Source of the DNA: Nitrospira sp.
GTDB taxonomy: Bacteria > Nitrospirota > Nitrospiria > Nitrospirales > Nitrospiraceae
Assembly (NCBI GenBank): GCA_024998595.1
Contig: JACOEK010000005.1
Location: forward strand, 186,001 to 250,000
Direction: 5' to 3'
Length of the DNA stretch: 64,000 nucleotides
The translations under genes were made by a program, and so were the position numbers. The notes beneath the pieces were generated by a model, which did not search any database, had not been told where the DNA came from, and saw only the letters and a list, made by a program, of their open reading frames with translations. Positions within the stretch are counted from its first letter, which is position 1. Every line of letters begins with the position of its first letter. Positions 44,984 to 52,907 of the stretch are shown piece by piece.

Positions 44984-46270
44984 CTATTGAGGAATGGGCC
45001 CCGCAACTGCGTGCACCACAAACGTCGCGAGCGCCTCGTGGCCCAGATCATTCAAATGGGTGTCATCACGCCACCACAGCAGGTCGCTCGAACGACGAAA
45101 GATCTGTCTCGCCTCTGATCGGAGATACGCCCGGCTGTCCAAACAGGTCAATGAAATCTGTCGGCAGGCGGCTATCACGGCTTGCGCAAATCCAGAAGAT
45201 TGTGGCTCTTCCGTGGAATCCGGGTTCAACAACCAGTGATACACTTCTCCCTTGGTCGGTAAAATAATGATCGTCATGTGGATCCCCATCCGGCCGGCCC
45301 TCGTATGCATTTCGCGGAGTGTTGTCCGAAGTTTCGCGAAATTGGGATGCCGTTCGACCTCCGCGCGCCCACGCGTGCCCCAGACCTCCTGGGGCCGGTA
45401 AAACAAGATGGAGCGACCGTCAGGCAGGGGCCGGACCACCACATCCTCTGAAATCCCATTCCAACGGCTGCGTACAGACTCCCACGCTTGCCTCAGTGGA
45501 GAGCGATCTCGGAACGTCCGGTAGTTCACGAGTGCGGCGGAGAGTCCGTTGCGCCAGGGCAACGCATCGAGGTCCCATGTTTCCCCGCCGGTGTCATCCA
45601 GATCATTGCCCGTGTAAAGGGTCCATATGAGATGCGCGCCAGGTGCGAGGGGCAAGTCGTGGGTTTCTATGGAAAAGTTGAGGTACTGTTCGTACGGACC
45701 ACCGGGGTAAGACAAGTTGTAGACCGACCATCCTAAACGTTGCTCCAGAAGAGATGCCCAGGTTTTCCTTTGCGTGACGCCGACTCCCGCCGCAAAGGAG
45801 TCGCCGAGCACGATGGCATTGAGAGGGTGTTGGAGGGGATCGTTTCGAAACCCTTTTGTGTCGGTTCGAAATTCCATATGGCGTGGCTCTCGAAACGTCG
45901 AAATTCCGGCCATCGCTGCGAGGTCGCCATAGGTCTCCCCTGAAAACCTCACATCTGCATCCCAACGTCCCAACATCGGCAACGCCGGTAATCGCCGTTG
46001 ATGGAGATTCATCGGGGAGTAGTGAAGCCGCCCGCCAATGAACGGTCGCAAGAGCAGATCGCAGAACGTGACCGTGACGCACAGAGTGACAAGTACCAAT
46101 ACAGACCGCAGGGCATATTCGCGCGTGCGCGAGGCGATGAGGAGCCAGGCCACCGGAATCAGGAGCAGGACTTCCAGTAATCCGTTTTTTAAGAGTCCCT
46201 CAGCAAACGGCAACGTGGTAGCAGCTATCGCCAGCGAGATCACACCGAGCGAGCTCACGGATAGCCGCAT
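44984..46270 (-). CDS. Membrane-anchored SGNH/GDSL-type hydrolase-like protein (1)
   Basis: 428 residues from ATG 46270; the frame from 46318 adds a Cys/Arg-rich stretch with no ribosome site. N-terminal hydrophobic segments (about 5-25, 30-45, 55-75) are followed by a large extracytoplasmic domain. SGNH block I is VLGDSFAAGVGV, the Asn lies in LYTGNDLDD, and block V is WWRDDTHLNDLGHEAL with the Asp/His pair. Proteins of this form act as O-acyl transferases or esterases on envelope glycans, or have lost activity. Substrate unknown. No partner MBOAT gene is adjacent. Confidence 0.72.
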   Translation of the reverse strand: MRLSVSSLGVISLAIAATTLPFAEGLLKNGLLEVLLLIPVAWLLIASRTREYALRSVLVLVTLCVTVTFCDLLLRPFIGGRLHYSPMNLHQRRLPALPMLGRWDADVRFSGETYGDLAAMAGISTFREPRHMEFRTDTKGFRNDPLQHPLNAIVLGDSFAAGVGVTQRKTWASLLEQRLGWSVYNLSYPGGPYEQYLNFSIETHDLPLAPGAHLIWTLYTGNDLDDTGGETWDLDALPWRNGLSAALVNYRTFRDRSPLRQAWESVRSRWNGISEDVVVRPLPDGRSILFYRPQEVWGTRGRAEVERHPNFAKLRTTLREMHTRAGRMGIHMTIIILPTKGEVYHWLLNPDSTEEPQSSGFAQAVIAACRQISLTCLDSRAYLRSEARQIFRRSSDLLWWRDDTHLNDLGHEALATFVVHAVAGPIPQ

Positions 46271-46499
46271 GTCACAGGTACTCCGGTACGAAGGACGAGA
46301 TAGGTGACAATGGCACAATCCCTTCGCATCTCGTGAGGCCTATGTCAAGGCAGTCTTGAGCACCAGGGATTCGTTGGTCGATGCCGGGCAGGTGCAGGCA
46401 ATACCTCATCTTCCCGGAAGCGGGAGACGTGGGTAGTGCTTTCGCCCGACTCACCTTCAGCGGTTGGTTCTATACGAGAGACTCTGTTCAGAAGGCGGA

Positions 46500-47600
46500 T
46501 CAAGCGGGTGGGGCGATGGGGGAATCGACACGCCGTTGGTCTACGAAGAGATGCAATTTGTCGACGGGGAAAAAAAGTGATGTCGCCATGTCCGTGGTGA
46601 TGCCGTGATTTCGACCGGCGCGGGCTACCAGTTTGAGATTACCAAGCCGGCAGTGAATGAGGAGATCGGCGCCGAGATCTTCAATAAGGTCCACACTCGC
46701 CTCCACCCGGAGGGAGTGTGGTGTGCGCTGTAATGAAATGTCTTCGGGGCGGATTCCGAGAGTCAGCGTGGATGGGTGTGGGGGCAGAGTCGGCAGGAAA
46801 TGTGCCGGTAGCGGAAACGTCATGTTGCCGCTTTGGAAGGTGGGCTCGGAGCCTTGCGTCCGGAGGCAGCCTTCCCAGAGATTCATCGGGGGCGTGCCGA
46901 TAAAGGAGGCGACGAAGGGATCGGCCGGGGCGTTGTAGGTCTGCTGGGGATCATCCGCCTGTCGAATGCGTCCCCCTTCGATGACCACGATACGATCCCC
47001 CAGCGTCATCGCCTCCACCTGGTCATGCGTCACGTAGATCATGGTCGCCTGCAGGCGGTGCTGCAATTTTTTCAGTTCAATTCGCATCGACGTGCGCAGT
47101 TGCGCGTCCAAGTTTGACAGCGGTTCATCGAATAGAAATAGCTTGGGTTTGCGCACAATGGCGCGTCCCATGGCGACCCGTTGGCGTTGCCCCCCGGATA
47201 AGTCTTTGGGTTTTCGATCCAGCAGCGGATGAATCTCCAAGAGCTGTGCGGCTTCGGCAATGCGATCGTCGATGACCTGGCGCGGCACGCGGCGCATCTT
47301 GAGCGCAAACGCGAGGTTCTCACGAACCGACAGGTGCGGGTACAGGGCGTAGTGCTGAAAGACCATCGCAATGTCGCGCTCCGCCGGTGGCAGATGATCG
47401 ACCTCCTTCCCGTCGATGAGCACCTGCCCCGATGTCTGGGCATCGAGCCCGGCGATAATCCGCAAAAGCGTCGATTTGCCACAGCCGGATGGCCCGAGCA
47501 GAATCGTAAAGCTTCCATTGGGAACCTGCAGCGAGATGTCTCGCAGAACGTTCTGCTCGCGAAATGATTTTGAGACGGCGCGCAGTTCCAATTCAGCCAT
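46500..47600 (-). CDS. Sugar ABC transporter ATPase, MalK/UgpC type
   Basis: 366 residues. Walker A LGPSGCGKSTLL (about 35-46), signature LSGGQRQRVAMGRAIVRKP, Walker B LFLFDEPLSNLDAQ, and the switch His in YVTHDQVEAM. TOBE/OB-type regulatory domain after 240 (IRPEDISL). This type energises CUT1 importers for oligosaccharides or glycerol-3-phosphate. Its operon partners lie 159 bp upstream on the same strand. The gap shows no promoter or terminator I could identify. Confidence 0.88.
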   Translation of the reverse strand: MAELELRAVSKSFREQNVLRDISLQVPNGSFTILLGPSGCGKSTLLRIIAGLDAQTSGQVLIDGKEVDHLPPAERDIAMVFQHYALYPHLSVRENLAFALKMRRVPRQVIDDRIAEAAQLLEIHPLLDRKPKDLSGGQRQRVAMGRAIVRKPKLFLFDEPLSNLDAQLRTSMRIELKKLQHRLQATMIYVTHDQVEAMTLGDRIVVIEGGRIRQADDPQQTYNAPADPFVASFIGTPPMNLWEGCLRTQGSEPTFQSGNMTFPLPAHFLPTLPPHPSTLTLGIRPEDISLQRTPHSLRVEASVDLIEDLGADLLIHCRLGNLKLVARAGRNHGITTDMATSLFFPVDKLHLFVDQRRVDSPIAPPA

Positions 47601-47759
47601 GAAGGTTCCCTTCGAAGCGCACGATGGTCAAGAGCAGGCTATTCAGAACGGCCGTCCAGCAAGGCCGCAGGAAGTACGACGACTGAAGCGTACCCTTTGG
47701 GCAGGTTGTAGGGAGACGTGCGACGAGAACGCCGCTGGCAGACCTCTTTCAACATTCTG

Positions 47760-48575
47760 CTAGCCTTTCACGGCTCCGGCGGACAACCCGCTCACAATCC
47801 ATCGTTGGCATAACAGCACGACTCCAATCAACGGCAGGGTGGCGACTACCGAGGCGGCAGCCAATTCCCCCCAGGGCATGGTGAACTCTCCCTGGAAGAG
47901 CGCGATGCCCACGGGCAACGTCTGTTGCTCCGGTTGAGTAAGAATCAAGAGGGCAAAGAAGAATTCGTTCCAGGCATAGATCAAGATCAAAATCGCGGCC
48001 GTAAAAATCCCTGGCGTGGCCAGCGGCAGCGTGATCCGGAACAAAGTCCCCCACGTCCCGCAGCCGTCCACTCTCGCCGCATCCTCCAGCTCAGGCGGAA
48101 GTTCCTTGAAGAAACTGGCCAGGATCCAGATCGCCAATGGCAATGTCAGTGCGACGTAGGGCAAGACGACGCCCCACCGGTGGTTCAGTCCACCCAATGA
48201 ATCCAGCAGTCGCCAGATTGGTCCGGCGATAGCCATTTGCGGGAACATCGAGACGCAGAGCAGCACGGCCAGAATGCCTTGTTTACCGGGGATGGTGAGT
48301 CGGGCCAGCGCGTAGGCGGCCGGGATGGCGAACAGCAGCGCGAGCAACGTCGTGGCGCCGGCGACCACGACGCTGTTCAACGCGTAGTCGAAGAGGTGAT
48401 GGTCGAAGAGGGCCGTGCGGTAAAACCCCAGGCTGCCCGACGGCCACCAGGGAGGTGGTGCGGCTTCGATTTCAGTTTGCGACTTGAACGAGGTCAGGAC
48501 AAACCAGAGGAACGGCAGCAGACTGAGTCCCACCGTCGCGAGGATGCCGCCTGCGAGCAGGATACGCCGTGTCAT
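47760..48575 (-). CDS. Sugar ABC transporter permease, MalG type
   Basis: 271 residues from ATG 48575, overlapping the preceding gene's stop by 4 bp; the longer frame to 48968 runs through that gene. Six helices. The coupling (EAA) loop is LEDAARVDGCGTWGTLFRITLPLATPGI (written in two parts: LEDAARVDGCG and LFRITLPLATPG). CUT1 family importer subunit partnered with the permease at 48572-49483. Confidence 0.85.
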   Translation of the reverse strand: MTRRILLAGGILATVGLSLLPFLWFVLTSFKSQTEIEAAPPPWWPSGSLGFYRTALFDHHLFDYALNSVVVAGATTLLALLFAIPAAYALARLTIPGKQGILAVLLCVSMFPQMAIAGPIWRLLDSLGGLNHRWGVVLPYVALTLPLAIWILASFFKELPPELEDAARVDGCGTWGTLFRITLPLATPGIFTAAILILIYAWNEFFFALLILTQPEQQTLPVGIALFQGEFTMPWGELAAASVVATLPLIGVVLLCQRWIVSGLSAGAVKG

Positions 48576-49483
48576 GGGCGTCTGCGCTCCAGGAGATTCG
48601 ATCCCATGGCACGGAGGTACGTCAACGACAGCGCCAGGATCATGAGAAACACGGCCACGGATATGGCAGACCCGTACCCGATGCGGCCCTCGGTGAACAG
48701 GGTTTGGTAGCCGTAGAACTGTAGTGTCTGCGTGGCATCGCCAGGGCCGCCTTGCGTCATCACGAACACCAGATCGAACACCCGAAATGCATCCATGGTG
48801 CGAAATAATAATGCGAGTAACAGCGCCGGTTTCAGCAGCGGCAGCGTGATGTGCCAAAACCGTTGCCACATCCTGGCGCCATCGACGCGCGCAGCGTCGT
48901 AGAGATCGTGTGGAATGACCTGGAGGCCGGCCAGGATCAGGAGCGCGGCAAAAGAGGAGGTTTTCCACACGTCAGTGAGAACGACGACGGCAAAGGCGAC
49001 GCCCGGATAGGCCAGCCAGGGGACATAGTCGGTGACACGGTCCCCGAACAACAGCAGATTGGCGAAGCCGTACTGGTCGTTGAAGATGTAGCGCCAGAGT
49101 TGCGAGGCGACCACCGTTGGAATGGCCCAGGGAATCAGGATGGCGGCGCGAACCAGGCCTCGCCCGCGAAAACGCTCGTGAATCACCAACGCAATGATCA
49201 GCCCGCAGGCCAACTCGAGCAGCGTCGAGAGCAGCACAAACGCGAGGGTGACGACTAAGGCTTGCCGCGCAACCGGGTCATGGAACAGCGCCACGTAATT
49301 GTCGAGGCCCACGAACGGACTTCCCAGTTGTGGAATGCCCACGAAGATGTGATGCAAGCTGAGCCAGAGTGAATCCAGCACGGGATAGACGGCGAAGACC
49401 ATCGTGACCAGGAGTGCCGGGGCCACCATCGACCAGGCGGCCAGTCCCTCACGGTGTCGTAGAAGAGAATGTGCGCGGATCAT
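48572..49483 (-). CDS. Sugar ABC transporter permease, MalF type
   Basis: 303 residues, six to seven helices. The EAA loop is YDAARVDGARMWQRFWHITLP (two adjacent parts YDAARVDGA and FWHITLPLLKP). Overlaps the substrate-binding gene by 4 bp and the MalG-type gene by 4 bp, so the three are translationally coupled. Confidence 0.87.
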   Translation of the reverse strand: MIRAHSLLRHREGLAAWSMVAPALLVTMVFAVYPVLDSLWLSLHHIFVGIPQLGSPFVGLDNYVALFHDPVARQALVVTLAFVLLSTLLELACGLIIALVIHERFRGRGLVRAAILIPWAIPTVVASQLWRYIFNDQYGFANLLLFGDRVTDYVPWLAYPGVAFAVVVLTDVWKTSSFAALLILAGLQVIPHDLYDAARVDGARMWQRFWHITLPLLKPALLLALLFRTMDAFRVFDLVFVMTQGGPGDATQTLQFYGYQTLFTEGRIGYGSAISVAVFLMILALSLTYLRAMGSNLLERRRP

Positions 49484-50859
49484 CGCGCGGCCTTGGTCAG
49501 CGCCAGGAGTCGATCGATGTGCGCATCGGTGATGGCCGCTTCTTGTGCGAGATCGAGCCCGTCAACGGCCAGGGCTCGGCTGAAGTATCGTTGCAAGAGA
49601 TGTGAGATGGCGGGGTACACCGGCGAGCGCGGGCGAGGCGTGGCGGCGTGGAGGACCGCGCCCTGGTTTCGGAGCTGCGGCGAGCGGGCCAAGACTTCGG
49701 GATCAGAGAAGAGCGCTTCCCGGGAAGGTGCGATACCGGCTTCGCGCGAAAACTTCTTTTGCACGGCCTGGCTGGAGAGAAATTCGATGAGGGCCCAGGC
49801 CTCGTCCGGATGTTGGGAATAGGCGCTGATGCCGTACAGCCAGCCGCCGAGCGCCGCCGCAGCCCGTCCGGGAGAAAATCCCGGTAGGGGCGCCACACCT
49901 ACCTGTCCGGCAATGGTCGAACGCGTCTGGTTATTGGCCAATTCCCAGGCATAGGGCCAATTCCGGTGAAAGATCGCGTGCCCTTGCAGAAATAGGGACA
50001 GGGCTTCCGGCTCTTGATAGGTGAGGGCGGCGCGTGAGGTGAGCCGGCCGATCACTTCGTCACGAACGAATTGCACGGCTGCCAACGCGTCAGGCGACGA
50101 CAACGCCGAACCGGTACCGTCCGGCCGCATCAGGCTTCCGCCATGCCCTTCGACAAATTCCAACATGTTACAGACCAGGCCCTCATATTGCTTGAATTGC
50201 GCGGAGTAGCCTTGCAGCAGGGGGTTGGTCTGTCGTTCGCCGGCAAGGACGGTCTCCGCCTGACGGACGAGTTCCGGCCACGTCGCCGGTGCGATAAATC
50301 CGTATTTCGCGAGTAGGTCTTGGCGATAGTAGAGGAGCCCGGCATCGATCCGGCTCGGGACGCCATAGACATGGGTGTCGTATTGGCCGACCTCGATGGC
50401 GGCAGGAAGAAACTCCTGTCGCATGGCCGGTGAAAAGATGTCGTCGAGGGGGCGGGCCCAGCCGGCAGCCGCAAACTCCGGGACCCAGATGACGTCGATA
50501 AAAAAGACGTCGACCGTGGCATCACGATTCTTCAACTTCTGCGTCAAGAGATCGTGATACGCGGTCGAACTGTGAGGGGCCAGTTCGCGTACCACCGAGA
50601 TGTGGGGATGTGTGCGGGTGAAGTCCGCGAGCACCTCCTCCCATACGCGTGCATGGTCAGGTTTCCAGGACACAAACCGAAGCGTGACGTGTGGCTTCGA
50701 AGATGCGGGGGCAGCCCCGGGCGGTGACTCCGCGCAAGCGATGCCGGTGCTGCACGGGAGCAGGATGAGAATGAGCAAGCCGATCCAGCGAAATACCGTT
50801 CCGGCATACGATTGTGGCGGGCGCTGGATGCGCTGAGTTGGGGATATCCATCGCATCAC
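49480..50859 (-). CDS. Extracellular solute-binding protein, family 1 (sugar type)
   Basis: 459 residues; GTG 50859 or the adjacent ATG 50856. A signal peptide with hydrophobic core at about 27-42 (LLILILLPCSTGIACAE) may be a Sec or lipoprotein signal; the Cys precedes AES. The body shows family 1 features: VTLRFVSWKPDHARVWEEVL, DVFFIDVIWVPEFAAAGW and a C-terminal EAWALIEFLSS. Likely oligosaccharide or trehalose/maltose-type substrate, not provable here. The promoter at 50868-50896 would give almost no leader. Confidence 0.85.
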   Translation of the reverse strand: MMRWISPTQRIQRPPQSYAGTVFRWIGLLILILLPCSTGIACAESPPGAAPASSKPHVTLRFVSWKPDHARVWEEVLADFTRTHPHISVVRELAPHSSTAYHDLLTQKLKNRDATVDVFFIDVIWVPEFAAAGWARPLDDIFSPAMRQEFLPAAIEVGQYDTHVYGVPSRIDAGLLYYRQDLLAKYGFIAPATWPELVRQAETVLAGERQTNPLLQGYSAQFKQYEGLVCNMLEFVEGHGGSLMRPDGTGSALSSPDALAAVQFVRDEVIGRLTSRAALTYQEPEALSLFLQGHAIFHRNWPYAWELANNQTRSTIAGQVGVAPLPGFSPGRAAAALGGWLYGISAYSQHPDEAWALIEFLSSQAVQKKFSREAGIAPSREALFSDPEVLARSPQLRNQGAVLHAATPRPRSPVYPAISHLLQRYFSRALAVDGLDLAQEAAITDAHIDRLLALTKAAR

Positions 50860-50867
50860 TCTCTCAG

Positions 50868-50896
50868 GTTATACACAGTCCCGTGGAGTGATGCAA
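50868..50896 (-). promoter_or_regulatory. sigma-70-type promoter for the sugar ABC operon
   Basis: Minus strand: TTGCAT (50896-50891), 17 bp, TATAAC (50873-50868). Predicted start near 50861 is within a few bases of GTG 50859/ATG 50856. Confidence 0.5.
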
Positions 50897-51053
50897 AACA
50901 ACCAGGGTGCAGAGGGGGGCAGTTGTCGACTGCAGGGCATCGCACAATTTGGCGCTCCTGAGAAGTATTTCACCTACACCCGGCACGGGATGTGTTTTAG
51001 GGAATAAAAGAAAAAGTGTTGCGAACACGAGGGCTTGCGGAGATATTCATTCT

Positions 51054-51067
51054 GGCATGACCGCTGC
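51054..51067 (+). promoter_or_regulatory. sigma-54-type promoter for the BACON-Fn3 gene
   Basis: TGGCATGACCGCTGCT: GG 51054-51055, GC 51066-51067, 10-bp gap; the best -24/-12 match in the window. Start near 51079, leader about 88 nt. Confidence 0.6.
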
Positions 51068-51166
51068 TAACTCATACTAAAAGACCGGTGGTCTCGACAA
51101 AGCTAGGCGATCTCAATTCGATAAATCTCGCTGACCGTTGCGGGGTGCTGGTGTGACGGAGGGCTT

Positions 51167-51841
51167 ATGAATAGTCTGCAAACCCCTGTGGTCTCACCCA
51201 TGCGTGGGTGGCCGTTTCGGATGGCCATCTGTGGGCTTCTGGCGTGGACGTTCGCCCTGGTACTCATCCCGGATGCCTGGGCTGTTCAAGCCACGCCGGT
51301 CAGTCTCAGCTTCACCGCCGTACAGGGCGGGCCCAACCCGACTCGCCAGGTGGTTACCATCTCTAAGAGCACATCCCGCCAAGTGGGCTGGAAGGCAGCT
51401 GACAATGCGGCTTGGTTGAGTGCCGCGCCCTCTTCGGGAACAATGACCACCTCGGGGCAGATCGCAGTGACGGTGAATGCCAGTGGGTTGGCTGCCGGCA
51501 CCTATAGCGGCTCGTTGAAAGTGACACTGAGTAAGGGGGGAAGTCTTTCCATCCCTGTCACCCTGATGGTCGCCTCTGCGCCCCCTACAAAATCTGTGAC
51601 CACCACGACAACGGCCACCCTCTCCTGGATGCCCAATACTGACAGTGACCTGGCAGGGTATAAGGTATACATGGGCACATCGTCCGGCCTCTACGGCACA
51701 CCGGTAGATGTCGGGAATGTCACGACGTATACGGCCGGGAATTTGACGGTTGGAACTACGTATTACTTTACTGTGACCGCCTATGACCAGAGCAAGAACG
51801 AAAGTCTCCATTCAAGTGAAGTGAGCAAAAGTATTTATTGA
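51167..51841 (+). CDS. Secreted BACON + fibronectin type III protein
   Basis: 224 residues with GGAGGG ahead of the ATG. Signal peptide with a hydrophobic core at about 21-37, cleaved near AWAVQA. BACON-like domain about 42-130 (VSLSFTAVQGGPNPTRQVVTIS and AGTYSGSLKVTLSKGG). After a Thr-rich linker, an Fn3 domain about 143-224 (LSWMPNTDSDLAGYKVYMGTS, YYFTVTAYDQSKNESLHSSEVS). Such proteins bind carbohydrate or act in the matrix. Convergent with the VOC gene. Confidence 0.82.
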   Translation: MNSLQTPVVSPMRGWPFRMAICGLLAWTFALVLIPDAWAVQATPVSLSFTAVQGGPNPTRQVVTISKSTSRQVGWKAADNAAWLSAAPSSGTMTTSGQIAVTVNASGLAAGTYSGSLKVTLSKGGSLSIPVTLMVASAPPTKSVTTTTTATLSWMPNTDSDLAGYKVYMGTSSGLYGTPVDVGNVTTYTAGNLTVGTTYYFTVTAYDQSKNESLHSSEVSKSIY

Positions 51842-51890
51842 TGTCGTCACTCCACCCGGATAGGCCTGCCCTCACCGGCCTCGGCCGCTC

Positions 51891-52277
51891 CTACTTCTTG
51901 CTCTGCACGGCCAGTTCCCATCGGTAGCCATCGGGGTCTGAAAACCAGATCCCCAGACTCTTGGAACCTTCGGCCACAGGCCCGATTTCATCCCCCGGAT
52001 CCTCCACCTGTACCTTCAGCTTTTTGAGATGAGCCAGGGCTTTTTTAAGTGCAGCCATGTTCGGCAGATGGAATGCCACATGGCCGATGGTTTTCGGCGA
52101 CGGCTTTCCTTTGGAGAAGACGATCAGCACATTGGCATTGCCGATTCCCACGCCGCCTTCATACTCAAACTGTTTGCTGAGTCCGAGTACCCGCATGAAC
52201 CATCGGGCACTCGCGCGCGGATCGCGAACCGCAAGCCCGAAATGCCACACTGCGCCGAGCGTGAATGGAACTTTCAT
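51891..52277 (-). CDS. VOC-superfamily protein (glyoxalase/bleomycin-resistance fold)
   Basis: 128 residues. One VOC module pair: VWHFGLAVRDPRASARWFMRVLGL at the N-terminus (written across the helix) and KSLGIWFSDPDGYRWELAV at the end, with metal-type His and Glu. Substrate unknown. Ends at 51891 against the convergent BACON-Fn3 gene. Confidence 0.78.
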   Translation of the reverse strand: MKVPFTLGAVWHFGLAVRDPRASARWFMRVLGLSKQFEYEGGVGIGNANVLIVFSKGKPSPKTIGHVAFHLPNMAALKKALAHLKKLKVQVEDPGDEIGPVAEGSKSLGIWFSDPDGYRWELAVQSKK

Positions 52278-52333
52278 ATTCGAACCTCCTCATGATGAAA
52301 TGAGGCCCATCCTACCATGGCGGCGGGATGGCC

Positions 52334-52879
52334 TCACGCCGCAGAATTCGCCGCGCACTCACTCGCCTGTTTTTCGTGATTCAGTAACCAACGTTTACGA
52401 TCCAGCCCGCCGCCGTATCCTGTGAGGGACCCGTCGGCGCCGATCACGCGGTGACAAGGAACGACAATGCTGACGGGATTCGCGCCATTGGCGAGGCCCA
52501 CCGCCCGCACGGCTGTCGGCTGCCCGATGCGTCTCGCCAGGTCGGCATAACTCGTCGTCCGTCCTGCGGGGATCTCGCGCAAGGCATTCCACACGCGTGT
52601 CTGAAACGCGGTGCCCGCTGTTGCCGTCAGCAGAGAGTCGATGGCGTGGAGATTCCCCTCGAAATAGGACGCAAGGGCTGAGGCAGGCCGCGATGATTGC
52701 ATGGCCGGTGTCAGCATCACACCGTCTACTCCGTAGTGGCGCGTCAACAGGCGCCGCATGCGATCCTCGTAGTCCACCCAATCAATCGCGCGCAAATGCC
52801 CGCTTTCGTCTGAAATGACCACCAATGTTCCGATCGGCGTTGTCAGGCTCTCTGTGAAAAAGTGAAGTGGGTGAGACAT
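52334..52879 (-). CDS. ogt: Methylated-DNA-protein cysteine methyltransferase
   Basis: 181 residues, full length. Active-site motif IVVPCHRVIGADGSLTGYGGG, with the acceptor Cys in PCHRV, and upstream helix-turn FQTRVWNALREIPAGRTTSYADLA. Repairs O6-alkylguanine. Starts 29 bp downstream of the Ada-AlkA gene's stop on the same strand, forming a likely alkylation-repair unit. Confidence 0.92.
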   Translation of the reverse strand: MSHPLHFFTESLTTPIGTLVVISDESGHLRAIDWVDYEDRMRRLLTRHYGVDGVMLTPAMQSSRPASALASYFEGNLHAIDSLLTATAGTAFQTRVWNALREIPAGRTTSYADLARRIGQPTAVRAVGLANGANPVSIVVPCHRVIGADGSLTGYGGGLDRKRWLLNHEKQASECAANSAA

Positions 52880-52907
52880 GATGAATCTCCGTGCTGGTGT
52901 GACGGGG

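Larger units (their letters stand above)
50860..51166. other. 307-bp divergent region (ABC operon / BACON-Fn3 gene)
   Basis: Holds the minus-strand promoter at 50868-50896 and the plus-strand sigma-54-type site at 51054-51067. Downstream of that site the 88-nt leader has an AGACC/GGTCT hairpin (51082-51094) and a GCGA/TCGC stem. No match to c-di-GMP-I could be established by eye. Confidence 0.5.

Noticed and set aside
51079-51166. c-di-GMP riboswitch (GEMM) in the BACON-Fn3 leader
   Set aside because: Only a short core-like string is present; the first tetraloop hairpin and second-stem closing sequence do not match.
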